Positions 44,748 to 57,745 of a stretch of 64,000 nt of DNA are shown piece after piece. The notes under the pieces were generated by a model that saw only the letters and a program-made list of their open reading frames with translations, did no database searches and had not been told where the DNA came from. Positions within the stretch are counted from its first letter, which is position 1, and every line of letters begins with the position of its first letter. The translations under genes were made by a program, and so were the position numbers. Source of the stretch: Aegilops tauschii subsp. strangulata. Taxonomy: Eukaryota; Streptophyta; Magnoliopsida; Poales; Poaceae. Where the stretch lies: contig NC_053040.3 in assembly GCF_002575655.3 (NCBI RefSeq), forward strand, positions 223,462,628-223,526,627, in the 5' to 3' direction.

Positions 44748-47201
44748 ATGACCAAGAGTCGTCGCGGCAAGCTCTACATCAACGACGCAGGCTGGGGCCC
44801 CGACGCCGGCTCAATCGAGTACGGGTACTGGGTCCCCTTCGGCGGAATCCACGTTTTCATTGGCAAGATCGGCGAGCCGGGCCCTGAGCCGGACATCTGC
44901 ACTGACCTCATCGAGACGGCCCAGCGTGCGAGACCCGCCCGGACTCTGCCCGCCTTGAAGCGTGCTTTCGTGGGATGCATCCACGGAGGACTCTCTGAAG
45001 GATCTAGATCTAGCGATGAGAGGGCTATCTGCTCTGATGATGAATCATCCACAGGTGAGACGGATTCGTTGTATCAACTTCGAGACGGCAGGCTCGGGGG
45101 TTGTTCTGATGGCGACAGTATTCCAGACCCTTTTGAGCCACTGAGCCGGGTTGGAATCTTCATGGCCGGCACGCAACCTATTCAAAACTCCACCGCTGGG
45201 GCAGGAGGCCCTGTGCACTCGCCGACAGAGGTGCTGATGGATCTGACGGATAAGATGACTGCCCTGCTAACCGCCACGGTCGTCCCAGCGGATCAAGCTC
45301 AACATGATGCGGAGGTGGCACAGTTAAAGCTGGATATAGCACGAGGCAAGGAAGATCTGGCAGCAGAGGGAATCAGGATGGCTGCAGAACGGGCGGCTCT
45401 GGACGCCCAGACTCAACTGATTCAGGCGCAGTCTTTCCAGCTCACGATGGATCAGAACGCATCCAATGAGGTCATGAGAAGGAGGCATCAGAAGGCTCAA
45501 TCTCGGCTCCCTCCGGTTTATGATCCTCGAAACCTCTTCAACACGCCCGGTGCAGGGCCCAGTAACCCGCCAGAAATCACGGCACCCGGAGCTGGGACGT
45601 CGGTTCAGCCGCAAGTGATGGGGCCTCCCCGTGTGAATACTGCCCCACCTCAATACGTGCCGATACCACCGGGTCATTATTCTAATCCGTTGGAAAACAT
45701 GATCGCTGCAGTGGCGCGACTGGCGGCTCTCCCAGTCGAGGGTGACTCTCCAACGGTGGTCGAAACCCGCAGGGTCAGAGAACTTCTTCAGACGGCTCTG
45801 GCACAACAGGAGGCATATTCATATAGCCGGGACAGGGTTCATTCAACCCCTCGTCCGAACCGGAGCCCAAGTTATAGCAGACACATGGTTTCAGCGACCT
45901 GCTCAAGCAACGTCCGCCGCCGTGACTTGCCAGCTGGCCACGGCCCGGCGCATAACGGAGCCTTTAACGCGGTAGACCAAGACAGAGCACGTCAAGAGGT
46001 AGAGCAGGCGGCTCAACTGACAGCTTACCAACCCCTCCCAGTTTATCCGACGGCTTCTATCGAGGCAGGCCTAGCTACGAGGACCGGAGGTGTCCCTTGT
46101 CTGGTGCCGGCTCTCCGTAACGAACGTCTGCCCAAAGATTTCAAAGGACCTAGGAAGGTACCTAATTACACGACTGATTTACAGCCCGGAGCATGGATTG
46201 AAAGCTACGAGATGGCTATGGAGTTGCTGGAGGTCAGCGAAGCGGCAATGGCCAAATACTTCACCATGATGTTGGATGGGACTGCCTGCACTTGGTTAAA
46301 GGGACTGCCACCTAATTCCATCAGGTCATGGGCAGAGCTGAAAGCCCGGTTCATCCAAAACTTCAAAGATACATGTAGGCAATCTATGTCAATTGTGGAT
46401 TTGACTAACTGCAAGCAGCAAGAAGGCGAGTCTACGACCCATTGGGTACGCCGGGTCGAGGAAATAATACATTCGTCTGATAAGATGGATGCCGGCTCTG
46501 CGGTTTTAATGTTGGAGCAAAATTGTCGTTTTGCGCCCCTGAAGATGAAGCTTGGGCGGCTCAAGCGCGATTGCAACGATATGGGTATGCTGATGGCGGC
46601 TCTGGTCAAGTACGCCGACTCTGATAGTACCAAGGATCCCGCGTCTGATGAGGAAAAGACAGGGAAGGGAAAGAAGAATGGCAACGGCAAGGGCCCTCAG
46701 CATAACCCGGCGAATCAGGGAGGTAATAAGCGTAAGGCTGATGATGGTATGGAGTTTGTGGCCAACACCAACATGCAGGGTAACAATCTCCAACGTAAGG
46801 GGAGACAGCCTCCCCGGTCTGGCAGGTCAGGCCCGACGCTTGAGCAGTTGTTAAATGAGCCCTGCGCAAGGCATGGATCTAGGGAGAAGCCGGCCACTCA
46901 TCTATGGAAAGACTGCGCGATCATGAAAGCTTTCAAGAATTCCAACATGTTCAACGGTAACAATGGGCAGGGCGGCGGCTCAGGTGGTGGCGGCTTTCAT
47001 GGCCCGAGCGGCGGTTCAAATTCCAATTTTCAGAATTCTCAAGGTAATCAAGGTGGTTTTAACCAGCAATCTGGCCAGGGTAATCAGCAGCAGCAGCAGG
47101 GGGATACCAGACCCATCCAAAGTAGCTCAACAGTGGACAGTATCATGTGTTTACTACCAGTTTGTGCAAGCGAGACCAGAAGCTTCATAAGAGGGCTGTG
47201 A
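44748..47201 (+). pseudogene. gag of element D
   Basis: The first Met after the primer site is at 44748 (MTKSRRGKLYI). About 815 residues stay open. The gag core is at 46180-46520 (AWIESYEMAMELLEVSEAA; TWLKGLPPNSIRSWAELKAR; TNCKQQEGESTTHWVRR). A Cys/His cluster follows near 46860-46915 (EPCARHGSREKPATHLWKDC) that may stand in for a zinc knuckle, then a Gly/Gln-rich tail. Compared with E, one base is missing in the G-run near 47100, so the end is out of frame and stops at 47201. The upstream open frame to 44661 crosses the primer site and is not used. Confidence 0.8.
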
Positions 47202-50200
47202 ATTCTGTTGAGCCGGCAGTTCCATGTTACTTACGATGGTCTGAACAGCCGATTGTATGGAGTAGTGAAGATCACCCTCCCCGGGTTGATAATCCAGGTC
47301 ACCTGGCCTTGGTGGTGGCTCCTCAAGTTGGTGTGTATAAATTCACTAAGGTACTCATGGACGGAGGCAGTAGCATCAACATCCTCTATTATGAGACCTC
47401 CGTCGTATGGGATTAACTGATAAAAACCTCAACCAGTCCAATACTGTTTTCCATGGTGTGGTGCCCGGTAAGTCGGCGTATCCAGTTGGTAAGATCGAGC
47501 TGGAAGTAGCCTTTGGAGATGAGTACAACTACAGGGCGGAAAAACTAACTTTTGAGGTGGTCAAAATAAGAAGCCCGTACCATGCTTTATTTGGGCGGCC
47601 GGCTTACGCCAAGTTCATGGCACGGCCGTGTTACGTATATTTGCAGCTCAAGATGCCGGGTCACAATGGGACCATTACGGTTCTTGGCAGCCGAAAGATA
47701 GCCTTGGAGTGCGAGGAAGGTGACGCTGCTTACGCTGAATCTATTTGTGCGACAGAGGAATTAAAGTTTTACAAGGATAATGTTGACCCGGCAGATATGA
47801 CTTCTTTGAAAAAGCCGACCACGGAGCATGAGCCGGTAATGAAATTTAAGTCGGCCGATGAGACTAAGCTTATTGACTTTGTGCCAGGCGACTCATCTAA
47901 GTAGTTCAGCATCAGTGCCAATCTGGATCCTAAATAGGAAAGGGCGCTCATCGAGTTCATCCGTGAGAACCGGGACATCTTTGCATGGAAACCTTCTGAC
48001 ATGCCGGGTGTACCGAGAGAACTCGCTGAGCACACTCTTAATATTGATCCAAAATTAAGCCAATCAAGCAATTTCTCCGGCGGTTTAATGAGGAGAGGCG
48101 GAAAGCCATTGGTGAGGAAGTGGCCCGGCTCTTGGCGGCCGGGTTCATCATTGAAGTCTTTCATCCAGAATGGCTAGCTAACCTGGTGCTCGTGCTAAAA
48201 AAGAACGGCACCTGGCGTATGTGTGTGGATTATACGGATTTAAACAAGGCTTGTCCGGCTGATCCTTTTGCTCTCCCCCGTATTGATCAAATTATTGATG
48301 GTACGACGGGTTGTGAGCATTTAAGTTTTTTGGACGCTTACTCTGGATACCATCAGATCAAAATGGCAGTTAAGGACCAAGAGAAGATGGCGTTCATTAC
48401 CCCTTTTGGAGCCTTCTGTTATGTGTCTATGCCGTTTGGGCTCAAGAGCGCCCAGGCGACTTACCAGCGGTGCGTACAGAATTGTCTTCATAATCAGATT
48501 GGGCGCAACGTTCATGCCTATGTGGATGATATTGTCATAAAATCCAGAGAGGAGACCTTGATAGACGATCTGAGGGAGACCTTTGGTAATCTCTGGGTCT
48601 ACAATATGATGCTTAACCCGGCCAAGTGCATCTTCGGTGTTCTTGCAGGCAAGCTCTTGGGTTTTCTGGTTTCTCATAGAGGCATTGAAGCTAACCTGGA
48701 GAAGATGAAGGCAATCACCTCTCTGTCTAAGCCGGCGTGTATAAATGACGTCCAGCATCTGGCAGGTCGGATCGCTGCTTTAAGTCGATTTATAAGCCGG
48801 TTGGGTGAAAAGGCCATACCGCTGTATCAGATGATGAAGAAAACAGATGACTTTGTTTGGAGTGATGCTGCCAACACCGCTTTTGAGGATTTGAAAAGAC
48901 TGTTAGCTGAACCGCCAGTTCTTGCAGATCCTGTTGATAAGGAGCCCTTATGATTGTATGTAGCTGCTAACACACGAGCCATCAGTGTGGCCATCGTGGT
49001 GGAGCGCAAGGAGGCGGGTAAGGAACATCCGGTTCAGCGGCCGGTTTACTACGTCAGCGAAGTACTTATTGAGTCCAAGCAACGGTATCCACATTGGCAG
49101 AAGCTTGTTTATGGGGTATTCATGGCAAGCCGGAGGCTTAAGCAATATTTCCAGGGCCACCCTATCACTGTGGTTAGTTCTGCTCCTTTAGGAGATATCA
49201 TCCAAAACAGAGAAGCCACAGGAAGAGTCGCTAAGTGGGCCATTAAACTTGGGCCTCATGATCTAAAGTATGTGCCACGCACAGCTATCAAATCACAAGC
49301 ATTGGTAGATTTCATCAACGATTGGACAAAGCTGCAGATGCCTAAAGAGAAACCGGATAACACATACTGGACTATTCACTTCGACGGATCCAGGCAATTG
49401 GAGGGCTCGGGGGCTGGAGTCGTGTTAGCTTCCCCTCGAGGTGACAAATTTTGTTATGTACTAAAGTTGATGTTTCCCTGTACTAACAATGCAGCTGAGT
49501 ATGAGGCCTTGCTCCATGGTCTTCGGATGGCTAAGGAGATGAGCTTAAGCCGGGTGAGGTGCTTAGGCGACTCCGATTTGGTGGCCCAACAAGTATCAGG
49601 CAAGTGGGATTCCAAGGACCCCCTCATGGCGGCTTATCGCCGTGAAGTTGATGCCATTGCCGGACATTTTCAGGGTTACCAAGTAGAGCACATTGACCGC
49701 AGAAAGAACGAGGCGGCTGATGCCTTAAGCCGGTTGGGCTCTCAGCAAAAGCCGGTGCCGCCTAATACTTTCTTGGATATTCTGCATAACCCTTCTGTCA
49801 AGTTACCTACAGAGGAAGACTTGCCTGTTCCAGACCCTGAAGCACAATTGGTGGCGGCTCTTCATGTTATCCCAGATTGGATAGTGCCATACTTGGCTTA
49901 CATGACCCGGGGTGAATTTCCTGAGGATGAAATGTTGGCCAGACAAATAACCCGGCGGTCTAAGTCAATGATAATTGCCAATGGCGAGTTGCATCATCGC
50001 AGTGTCACTGGGGCTTTTCAGCGTTGTGTTTCCCCTGAGGAAGGGCAAGAAATTTTACGAGAGATTTACGAGGGGGATTGTGGCCATCATGCCGGCTCAA
50101 AATCCCTTGTGGCTAAAGCTTTTCGTCATGGTTTTTATTGGCTGACGGCTCATGCTGATGCAGAGGACTTAGTCAGTAAATGTGACGGTTGTCAGAAGTT

Positions 50201-51135
50201 CTCAAGACGTGCTCACGTGCCGGCTCAAGAGTTGAGGATGATTCCAATCACTTGGCCGTTTGCAGTCTAGGGGATTGATATGGTTGGACCTTTCAAAAGG
50301 TCCAAGGATAAGAAGACCCACCTCTTGGTGGCGGTTGACAAGTTCACAAAGTGGGTTGAGGCAGAGCCAGTTACTAAGTGTGATGCGGCCACGGCGGTTC
50401 AGTTCATGAAAAAGGTGATATTTCGCTTTGGTTTTCCACACAGCATTATAACTGACAATGGTACCAATCTGTCTAAAGGCGCCATGGAAGAATTTTGTCA
50501 ATAAGAGCATTCGACTTGATGTTTCATCAGTGGCTCACCCCCAATCCAATGGTCAAGCTGAGAGAGCCAATCAGGAAATCTTGAAAGGCATCAAGCCCCG
50601 GCTTTTGGTCCCTTTGTAGCGGACGCCGGGTTGTTGGGTGGAGGAGTTACCCTCTGTGATATGGAGCATCAATACTACTCCTAATAGGTCTATGGGTTAT
50701 ACGCCTTTCTTCATGGTTTACGGAGCCGAGGCGGTTCTCCCTAGCGACATCCGTCATGACTCGCCTCGTGTGGCGGCTTATGTTGAGACGGACAATGAAC
50801 AAGCGCGTCAGGATGCTCTTGACTTGTTGGATGAACAACGTGATATAGCAGCAGCTCGCTCGGCGATTTACCAACAAGACCTGCGCCGCTATCACAACCG
50901 CCGGGTTAAGTCCAGAACCTTTCAGGAAGGTGACTTGGTGCTCCGGCTCATCCAGGATCAAACAGATGCACACAAGTTATCCCCACCTTGGGAAGGGCCC
51001 TTTGTGGTCAGCAAGAACTTGCACAACGGGTCATACTACCTCATCGATGTTCAAGAGCACAAAGATTCACGTAAGTCGGAGGAGGAGACCCGCCGGCCGT
51101 GGAATATAGCTCAGCTTCGGCCTTATTACACTTGA
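47102..51135 (+). pseudogene. protease-RT-RNase H-integrase of element D, many breaks
   Basis: The order of domains is the same as in E. The protease DGGSSINILYYE is near 47360. The RT has FLDAYSGYHQIK near 48325 and YVDDIVIKS near 48520. An RNase H with FDGSRQLEGSG is near 49380, and an integrase with ITDNGTNLSKG near 50450. Breaks seen against E: single-base losses near 47100, 47400 and 48055, a 2-base loss near 50510, and stops at 47902, 47935, 48951, 50268 (a Trp codon turned to TAG), 50503 and 50617. The stop at 47935 is also in E. This copy cannot make a functional polyprotein. Confidence 0.9.
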
Positions 51136-52158
51136 GCCACTGGCTCTCATAATGTACATACTTCCGTGACAATGTATATATTATGATAAATAATAAAGCA
51201 GGACCTCTACCCTTTTTCCCCTCAAAGGTAACAGGTGTCATTGTTATTTCCGTTATGATCTCACATGGTCACTTGGGGGCTGATCCAGCTTACGATCGTA
51301 TTCGAATCTAGCCGTTAAAAATTATGATCACTAGGGGGACTTCCTGTTCAAACATAGGTCGTATTCGAACCAAAGAGAACATAGCTGTCGATACCCTCTT
51401 GATCGGCACACTTCCGAGCTCATTGGGGAGTTTGCTTGGTCATATTTGAACCATAGCTCAACCCCCTTTTGAGAACCGACGTGGATCGTATTCGAATCAG
51501 CGTCGTTAAACAACTCTCAAGGTCATTTGGGGGCTTCCTGTTCAAACATAGGTCGTATTCGAACGAAAGAGAACATAGCTGTCGGTACCCTCTTGATCGG
51601 CAACGCCAAAGCCACTGGGGCTATATGATCGTATTCGAATCTTAGCTTAACCCCTTTGGGACGGTTTTCTGGTCGTATTCGAACCAGAGGCCATAAGGTT
51701 TTTTGAAATTTCTTCTTGCAAACAATTTTTTGGATTTTACTTGACGTTCTTTTTGATCATATCTAAAGTGTTCACTGGTGGTTTTTATTCCACCGGATTA
51801 ACCTTGATCAATAACGTTGATAGCACATAATAAATATCATATGTGCTGGTAAACCGGGGTTGGGTTCTCAACCTCATTGTTCGGATCGCATAAACCGGCA
51901 GCATAATCGAAGGATCACAGGCGGTAAGCCGCCAAGGTACTTGTGATTTGTTTTATATGCAGGACAATTAAAGCAAGGAAAGCAGAGGATCAGTATAATA
52001 CGGGTGAATATAAGATGGAGGCTTAAGAAGTGTTGAGCGCCACACAAATGCGCAATGGCACGACAAAATTAAGTATTTTCCTACTCTATTACATGACTCC
52101 CCGAGTCCAAAAAGTGAGGCATTGTTTTTTATCAAGACATAACCATGAGCCGCCTGAG
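51136..52158 (+). other. non-coding tail of element D with repeated GTATTCGAA
   Basis: No gene. GTATTCGAA occurs at 51298, 51361, 51488, 51555, 51631 and 51675, mostly after a GATC or GGTC. A larger block, CCTGTTCAAACATAGGTC followed by AAAGAGAACATAGCTGTCG, is present twice (51345 and 51537). A possible 3' end signal ATAATAAAG lies near 51190. Confidence 0.75.
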
Positions 52159-52161
52159 GGA

Positions 52162-53974
52162 TCAAAGGTGTTGTTGGGCTGAAGCTTCCAGTTCATCCCT
52201 TTCCGCTCCTCCGGCTGTTTCCCTGTCCTGGAAGGTTGATGATTTGCAGTCAATGCCACTCAAGGTTTCAAATTCAGCTTCATCATCAATTAACTCGGCC
52301 GGGTCAACTTCAGGGGCGAAGGTATGCTTACGAGTTGGAGGGATCAAGCTGATTGCTTCATAACGCGGGGTTGGAATTCTCTGATTCTCGGCATCATAAC
52401 CCGGTTGATACTTGGTGATATCTGTATCGTTGCCAATCAGAGTGGCCACATGGCGTATGTCCTTCACGCAAGCGGCGAAGTCCTTCTGATCATATGGAGT
52501 GCCGTCCTCCTTCAAGCTGGGATACCCAAGGGCGATGTCGGCCGGGTCTAGCTCCGGTAGCCACGCCTTGGCCCGGCTTAATGCAGCTATGGCTCCGGCT
52601 CTTGCAGAAGCTCGTCTCAGTTCTTGGAATCGTTGAGGTAGCACGGCAAGCCGCCTTAGCATGTCCGCCAGATGAGTGGGAACTTCATTTGACAAAGCCA
52701 TGACAGCTAAAGCACGTTGGGACCCGGTGTAGAGTTGTTCCACCAGGGTATAAACGGCCTTCAGCTTTGTGAGCATGCTCTGGTTGAGATTGGAACTCCT
52801 GGGGCCTGCGTTGCAAAGTCAGGTGAGCTAACGACAATTGAGATACTTGTTGAAAAAGATTTAAAATAGCTAACACTTGCAGAGTAACTTACCAAAGATT
52901 GCTGAGACCATCTGAGATACATGGCGTTTTAAGCCGGATAATTCGGCGGTTGTTTCTGCAAGAGGAGCCTCCGCTTGTTCAGCCCGGTTGAGGAAAGCGG
53001 CCTTTTCATCAGCCCGGGCCTTTCTTTCCGCTTCAAACTTCTTTTTCAGTTTCTCTTGAGCAGATACACTGAATTCAAACTTGGAATTTGCCTTTTGGGT
53101 CTCATTCTCTTGAGTTTTCAATCGAGTCTTCAGTTCAGAGATCTCCGACTCAAATTGATTAATGGCGGCCTATATAAATTCCGGGTCACAGTTAGGGTGA
53201 TCATAATGCAACATTAAGTCCCAAGCACTTTGCAAGCAAAGACACTTGGCACTTGGGGGCTAATGTATGCTGAAGAGCTCTATTTACAGTGGCGGTTTAT
53301 GAAAGTAAGTCCCAAGCACTTTGCAGGCAAAGGTACTTGGCACTTGGGGGCTAATGCATATTGCTGTTCAAATACTTGGTTAAAACACGGTGAGGGCTGG
53401 ATCAAATCTGCTATCTAAGCCGGACCTTGGGCGCTACCGGATAAGCCGGTTTTCTTGCAGTAATTACTAAGCTGGTGTTAAGTCTACAACATATTTGATC
53501 ATAAGCAGTAGACTTGGGGGCTGGTAGAGTTAAGATAACTAAGGAGTAAGCAATGAGAATTTACCTCAGATTTTTGGTGAATCTGCTTGACCATGTCAAT
53601 TTCCAAGTCACGGCTGTTGTGCACTTGATTCAGATAGCCAGTGAAGATTCTCCAATACTCAGATGAGCATAATTAGTAACGTTCAGTTTGGCTTTGCGGC
53701 GTTCTAGAAGTTCTTCTTTGGCAGAACATTTGGCCAGCGCGGTAGGTCTCCCCGGTTCAACAAAGTCCGTCCGGGTGATTTCGACCTCCGGGTCATCCAT
53801 CATGGCCGAGCTGGGGATCTCCGGGTTTTCAGAGCCTTCCATAGTTTGTTCGACATATGGATCAGTGGTGGAAGTTGGAGCGTCATGGGCTGGTTCAGGC
53901 GGCGGCTCAGGAACGGAAGTATCAGCAGCAGCCGCTCTGAGCTCCGATTCAGCCAAGATCGGCTCCTCGGCCGG
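52162..53974 (-). pseudogene. spliced antisense gene of element D, three exons, cut by E
   Basis: Exon a 53565-53974 (cut at its start by E's LTR), exon b 52893-53168, exon c 52162-52805 with the stop at 52162-52164. Borders: ATCTGAG|GTAAATT, TATATAG|GCC, ATCTTTG|GTAAG, ACGCAG|GCC. Exon a has EFVEPGRPT-like FVEPGRPTALAKCSAKEELL, exon b is a charged coiled coil (FEAERKARADEKAAF), and exon c carries TLVEQLYTGSQRALAVMAL, then ELDPADIALGYPSLKEDG and NQRIPTPRYEAISLIPPTR. Together they resemble the grass 'putative gypsy type transposon' proteins (Pfam Transposase_28 type) as I remember them. Such antisense frames are known in Grande and RIRE2 of the Tat lineage. Their role is unknown. Exons b and c remain open here. 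Confidence 0.7.
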
Positions 53975-54494
53975 TGTTGAGGATATAGACCTTAGAGTCA
54001 CCCGCCAGGAGGGGCCGGATTATTCATATGGTCATTGCCAGAAGCCCGGCGCCAAGCTTAAAGACGGTGGGCCAAAGATGGGCTTAAGACCCGGCTATGG
54101 CCTAAGGCCCGTAGTTACAATCATTATTATGGTAGAACTTGTAGTGTAAGGCAAGAATAGTTGAGAGTCCGAGCCGGACACTCTTATGAGCCGGCCGGGA
54201 CTCTGAGAGCTGCAGGGCATCAGCCTCCCTATATAAAGGGACAACCCGGCAGCAGTTTAAGGGCGACAACAATCTCATCGAGAGCCGGGCATAGCAGTTT
54301 AGCTCCCTGGTTATCGAAACCCTAATCAATACCACATCAAACTGGACGTAGGCTTTTACCTTCACCGTAAGGGGCCGAACCAGTATAAACCCTCGTGTTC
54401 CTTGTCCCGCATTAACCCCTTCAAGCTTCTTAGCTGCGATGGCTCCACGACTAAGTCCTAACTCAAGGACATCTGCCGAGACAATTCCACGACA
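53975..54494 (+). repeat. 5' LTR of element E (520 bp)
   Basis: Begins TGTTGAGGATATAGACC and ends ATTCCACGACA. CTATATAAA at 54229-54237 is the promoter. TATCGAAACCCTAATC and CCGTAAGGGGCCGAACC blocks match D's LTR. Only one base differs in length from D's LTR. Confidence 0.9.
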
Positions 54495-54496
54495 GT

Positions 54497-54514
54497 TGGC
54501 GCCCACCGTGGGGC
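54497..54514 (+). other. primer binding site of element E
   Basis: TGGCGCCCACCGTGGGGC, two bases (GT) after the LTR end, the same as in D. Confidence 0.75.
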
Positions 54515-54582
54515 CAGCGCATGGTGGATTTGAGTTCTTGAAGGGCAGCTTCGAAGGGCTCAAGGGATACGCTGTGGGCCGG

Positions 54583-56625
54583 ATGACCAAGAGTCGTCGC
54601 GGCAAGCTCTACATCGACGATGCAAACTGGGGCCCCGACGCCGGCTCAATTGAGTACGGGTACCGGGTCCCCTTCGGCGGGATTCATGTTTTCATTGGCA
54701 AGATTGGTGAGCCGGGCCCTGAGCCGGGTCTCTGCGCCGATCTCGTCGAGACGGCTCAGCGTGCACGACCCGCCCGGGCCCAGCCTGCCGTAAGGCGCGC
54801 TTTTGTGGGATGTATCCATGGAGGGCCCTCTGATCCATCTGGGTCCGGTGATGAGGCGGCCGCCGGCTCTGACGGCGAGTCGGCCACCGATGAATCAAAC
54901 TCGTTGTATCAACTTCAAGATGGCAGGATCATGGGTTGTTCCGACGGTGACAGTATTCCGGACCCGTTTGAGCCGCCAAGTCAGGTTGGAGTCTTTATGG
55001 CTGGCGCGCAGCCTGTTCAGAACCCCGCTGCTGGAGCGGGAAACCCGGTGCCTTCTCCGGCTCAGGTGCTGATGGATCTTACGGACAAGATGACGGCCCT
55101 GTTAACCGCCACGGTTGACCCGGCGGATCAGGCTCAGCATGATGCGAAGGTGGCACAGTTAAAATTGGATCTAGTGAAAGCTAAGGAGGAGCTTGCAGCG
55201 GAAGGGATCAGGATGGCTGTAGAGAGGGCGGCTCTCGATGTCCAAACTCAGCTGATCCAGGCGCAGTCCTTCCAACTCACGATGGATCAGAACGCGTCCA
55301 ATGAGGTCATGAGAAGGAGGCATCAAAAGGCCCAGTCTCGACTCCCTCCGGTTTACGATCCACGCAACCTCTTCAACACGCCAGGAGCAAGGTCTAGTAA
55401 CCCGCCAGGGGTCATAGTGCCCGGGTCTGGAACCCCTATTCAGCCACGAGTGATGGGGCCTCCCCAGGTGCCCCCTGCCCCGCTTCAGTACGTGCCAATA
55501 CCCCCGGGTCATTATAATAACCCGCTGGAGAACATGGTCGATGCGGCAGCACGGCTGGCGGCTCTCCCAGTTGACGGCGACTCTCCGACGGCTATTGAAA
55601 CCCGCCGGGTCAGGGAACTCCTTCAGACGGCACTGGCGCAGCAAGAGGCGTACTCCTACAGCCGGGATAGGACCCACTCAACCCCTCGTCCGGGCCAGAG
55701 CCCGAGTTACAGCCGGCACATGGTCTCAGCAACCGGCTCAAGTAACGTCCAACGCCATGACCCGCCCCCTGGCCACGGCCCGGCTTATAACGGAGCCTTT
55801 CACGCCGCAGATCAGGACAGAGCGCGGCAAGAGGCGGAGCAAGTGCCTCAATTGACGGCTTACCAGACCCCCCCGGCTTATCCGACGACTTCCGTCGACG
55901 TGGGTATCCCCACCAGGACTGGGGGTGTCCCTTGTTTAGTACCAGCTATCCGCAATGAGCGTCTACCCAAGGACTTCAAAGGCCCTAGGAAGGTGCCTAA
56001 TTACACAGCAGACTTACAGCCTGCGGCCTGGATCGAGAGTTATGAGATGGCTATGGAGCTGCTGGAGGTCAGTGAGGCGGCCATGGCTAAGTATTTCACC
56101 ATGATGTTAGATGGGACTGCCCGCACTTGGTTGAAAGGGCTACCACCGAATTCCATTGGGTCTTGGGCTGAGTTGAAAGCCCGGTTCATCCAAAACTTCA
56201 AAGATACCTGTAGGCAGTCTATGTCAATTGTGGATTTGACTAACTGTAAGCAGCAGGAGGGTGAGTCTACGACACATTGGGTTCGCCGGGTTAAGGAGAT
56301 CATACACTCGTCAGACAAGATGGATGCTGGCTCAGCGGTTTTAATGCTGGAGCAGAATTGTCGTTTTGTGCCCCTGAAGATGAAACTCGGGCGGCTTAAG
56401 CGTGACTGCAGTGATATGGGTACACTAATGGCGGCTCTTGTCAAGTACGCCGATTCTGATGGTACCAAGGATCCCCCTTCAAATGATGAAAGGACAGGGA
56501 AGGGAAAGAAGAACGGCAATGGAAAGGGTCCTCAGTTTAACCCGGGAAACCAAGGAGGAGGCAAGCGCAAGGCTGATGGCAGCCTAGAGTTTGTAGCCAA
56601 CGCCAGCTCACAAGGTAATAACTAG
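54583..56625 (+). pseudogene. gag of element E, one amber codon
   Basis: The first Met after the primer site is at 54583 (MTKSRRGKLYIDDANWG). 680 residues are open, to TAG at 56623-56625, where D has a Leu codon. The same frame then continues (RRKGR; EPCPRHGSREKPATHLWKDC) to about 57505. The acidic N-terminal part is followed by a coiled-coil-like stretch (DAKVAQLKLDLVKAKEELAA) and the gag core at 56020-56370. Only this stop separates it from the protease part, so gag and protease form one reading frame in the ancestor. Confidence 0.8.
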
Positions 56626-57745
56626 CGACGCAAGGGGAGGCCCCCTCCCCGAGGCGGTAGGTCAGGTCCGACGCTGGAGCAGCTGTTGAATGAACCTTGT
56701 CCAAGGCATGGCTCTAGAGAGAAGCCAGCGACTCATCTGTGGAAGGATTGTGCAATCATGAAGGCCTTTAAGAATTACAATGGCCCGGGCGGCGGCTCAG
56801 GCGCCGGCGGTTTTCATGGCCCGGGCGGCGGCTCAAATTCCGGTCCTCAGAACGGTCAAGGGGGCTTTAATCAGCAGCCTGGCCAGGGTCATCAGCAGCA
56901 GCAGGGGGGTTATCAGACCAATCCAAAGCAGCTTAGCGGTGGACAGTATCATGTGTTTACCACCAGTCTGTGTAAGCGAGATCAGAAGCTTCATAAGAGG
57001 GCAGTGAATGCTTCTGAGCCGGCGGTCCCACGCTACTTGCGGTGGTCTGAGCAGCCTATAGTGTGGAGCAGGGAGGATCACCCTCCACGGGTGGATAATC
57101 CGGGTCACTTGGCCCTGGTGGTGGCTCCTCAAGTGGGAGGATATAAGTTCACAAAGGTGCTCATGGATGGAGGCAGCAGCATCAACATCCTCTATTATGA
57201 GACATTCTGCCGTATGGGGTTGGTTGATAAAAACCTCAGCCAGTCAAACACTATCTTCCATGGTGTGGTGCCTGGTAAGTCGGCTTATCTAGTCAGCAAG
57301 ATCGAATTGGAAGTAGCCTTTGGAGATGAGAACAACTACAGGGTGGAGAAATTGAACTTTGAGGTGGTTAAGATAAGAAGCCCGTACCATGCTATATTTG
57401 GGCGGCCGGCTTACGCCAAGTTCATGGCTCGGCCGTGTTATGTGTACTTACAACTCAAGATGCCGGGTCATAACGGGACCATTACGGTTCACGGCAGCCG
57501 GAAAAGTGGCCCTGGAGTGTGAGGAAGGCGATGCAGCTTATGCAGAATCTGTTTGTGCAACAAAGGAGTTGATGTTTTACAAGGACAATGTTGACCCAAC
57601 TGATATGACCTCTCTGAAAAAGCCGACTACGGAGCAGGAGCCGGCGATGAAATTTAAGTCAGCTGATGAGACTAAACTTGTTGATTTCGTTCCAGGAGAC
57701 TCATCTCAGCAATTTAGCATGAGTGCCAATCTGGATCCAAAATAG
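56626..57745 (+). pseudogene. Cys/His cluster and aspartic protease of element E
   Basis: It continues the gag frame after the amber codon. The retroviral-type protease shows VLMDGGSSINILYYETFC near 57160 (DGG in place of DTG, usual in plant gypsy elements) and a second strand region with IFGRPAYAKFMARPCYVYL near 57395. An extra A in CGGAAAAGTGG near 57507 shifts the frame by +1. The new frame (57510-57745: VALECEEGDAAYAE; DMTSLKKPTTEQEP) then ends at TAG 57743-57745, after NLDPK. Confidence 0.8.

Larger units (their letters stand above)
44139..53974 (+). mobile_element. Tat-lineage Ty3/gypsy retrotransposon D (old, interrupted by E)
   Basis: 5' LTR 44139-44659, primer site at 44662, gag to 47201, broken pol to 51135, non-coding tail, and a spliced antisense gene to 53974 where LTR 53975 of element E cuts in. 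There is no purine tract before 53975 and the antisense exon is cut mid-frame. The LTR there is therefore E's own and not D's 3' LTR. D and E are roughly 90 percent alike by eye. Confidence 0.85.

Noticed and set aside
44139..54494. D as a complete element with 53975-54494 as its 3' LTR
   Set aside because: No purine tract precedes it and it cuts an exon that continues in E. It is E's 5' LTR.
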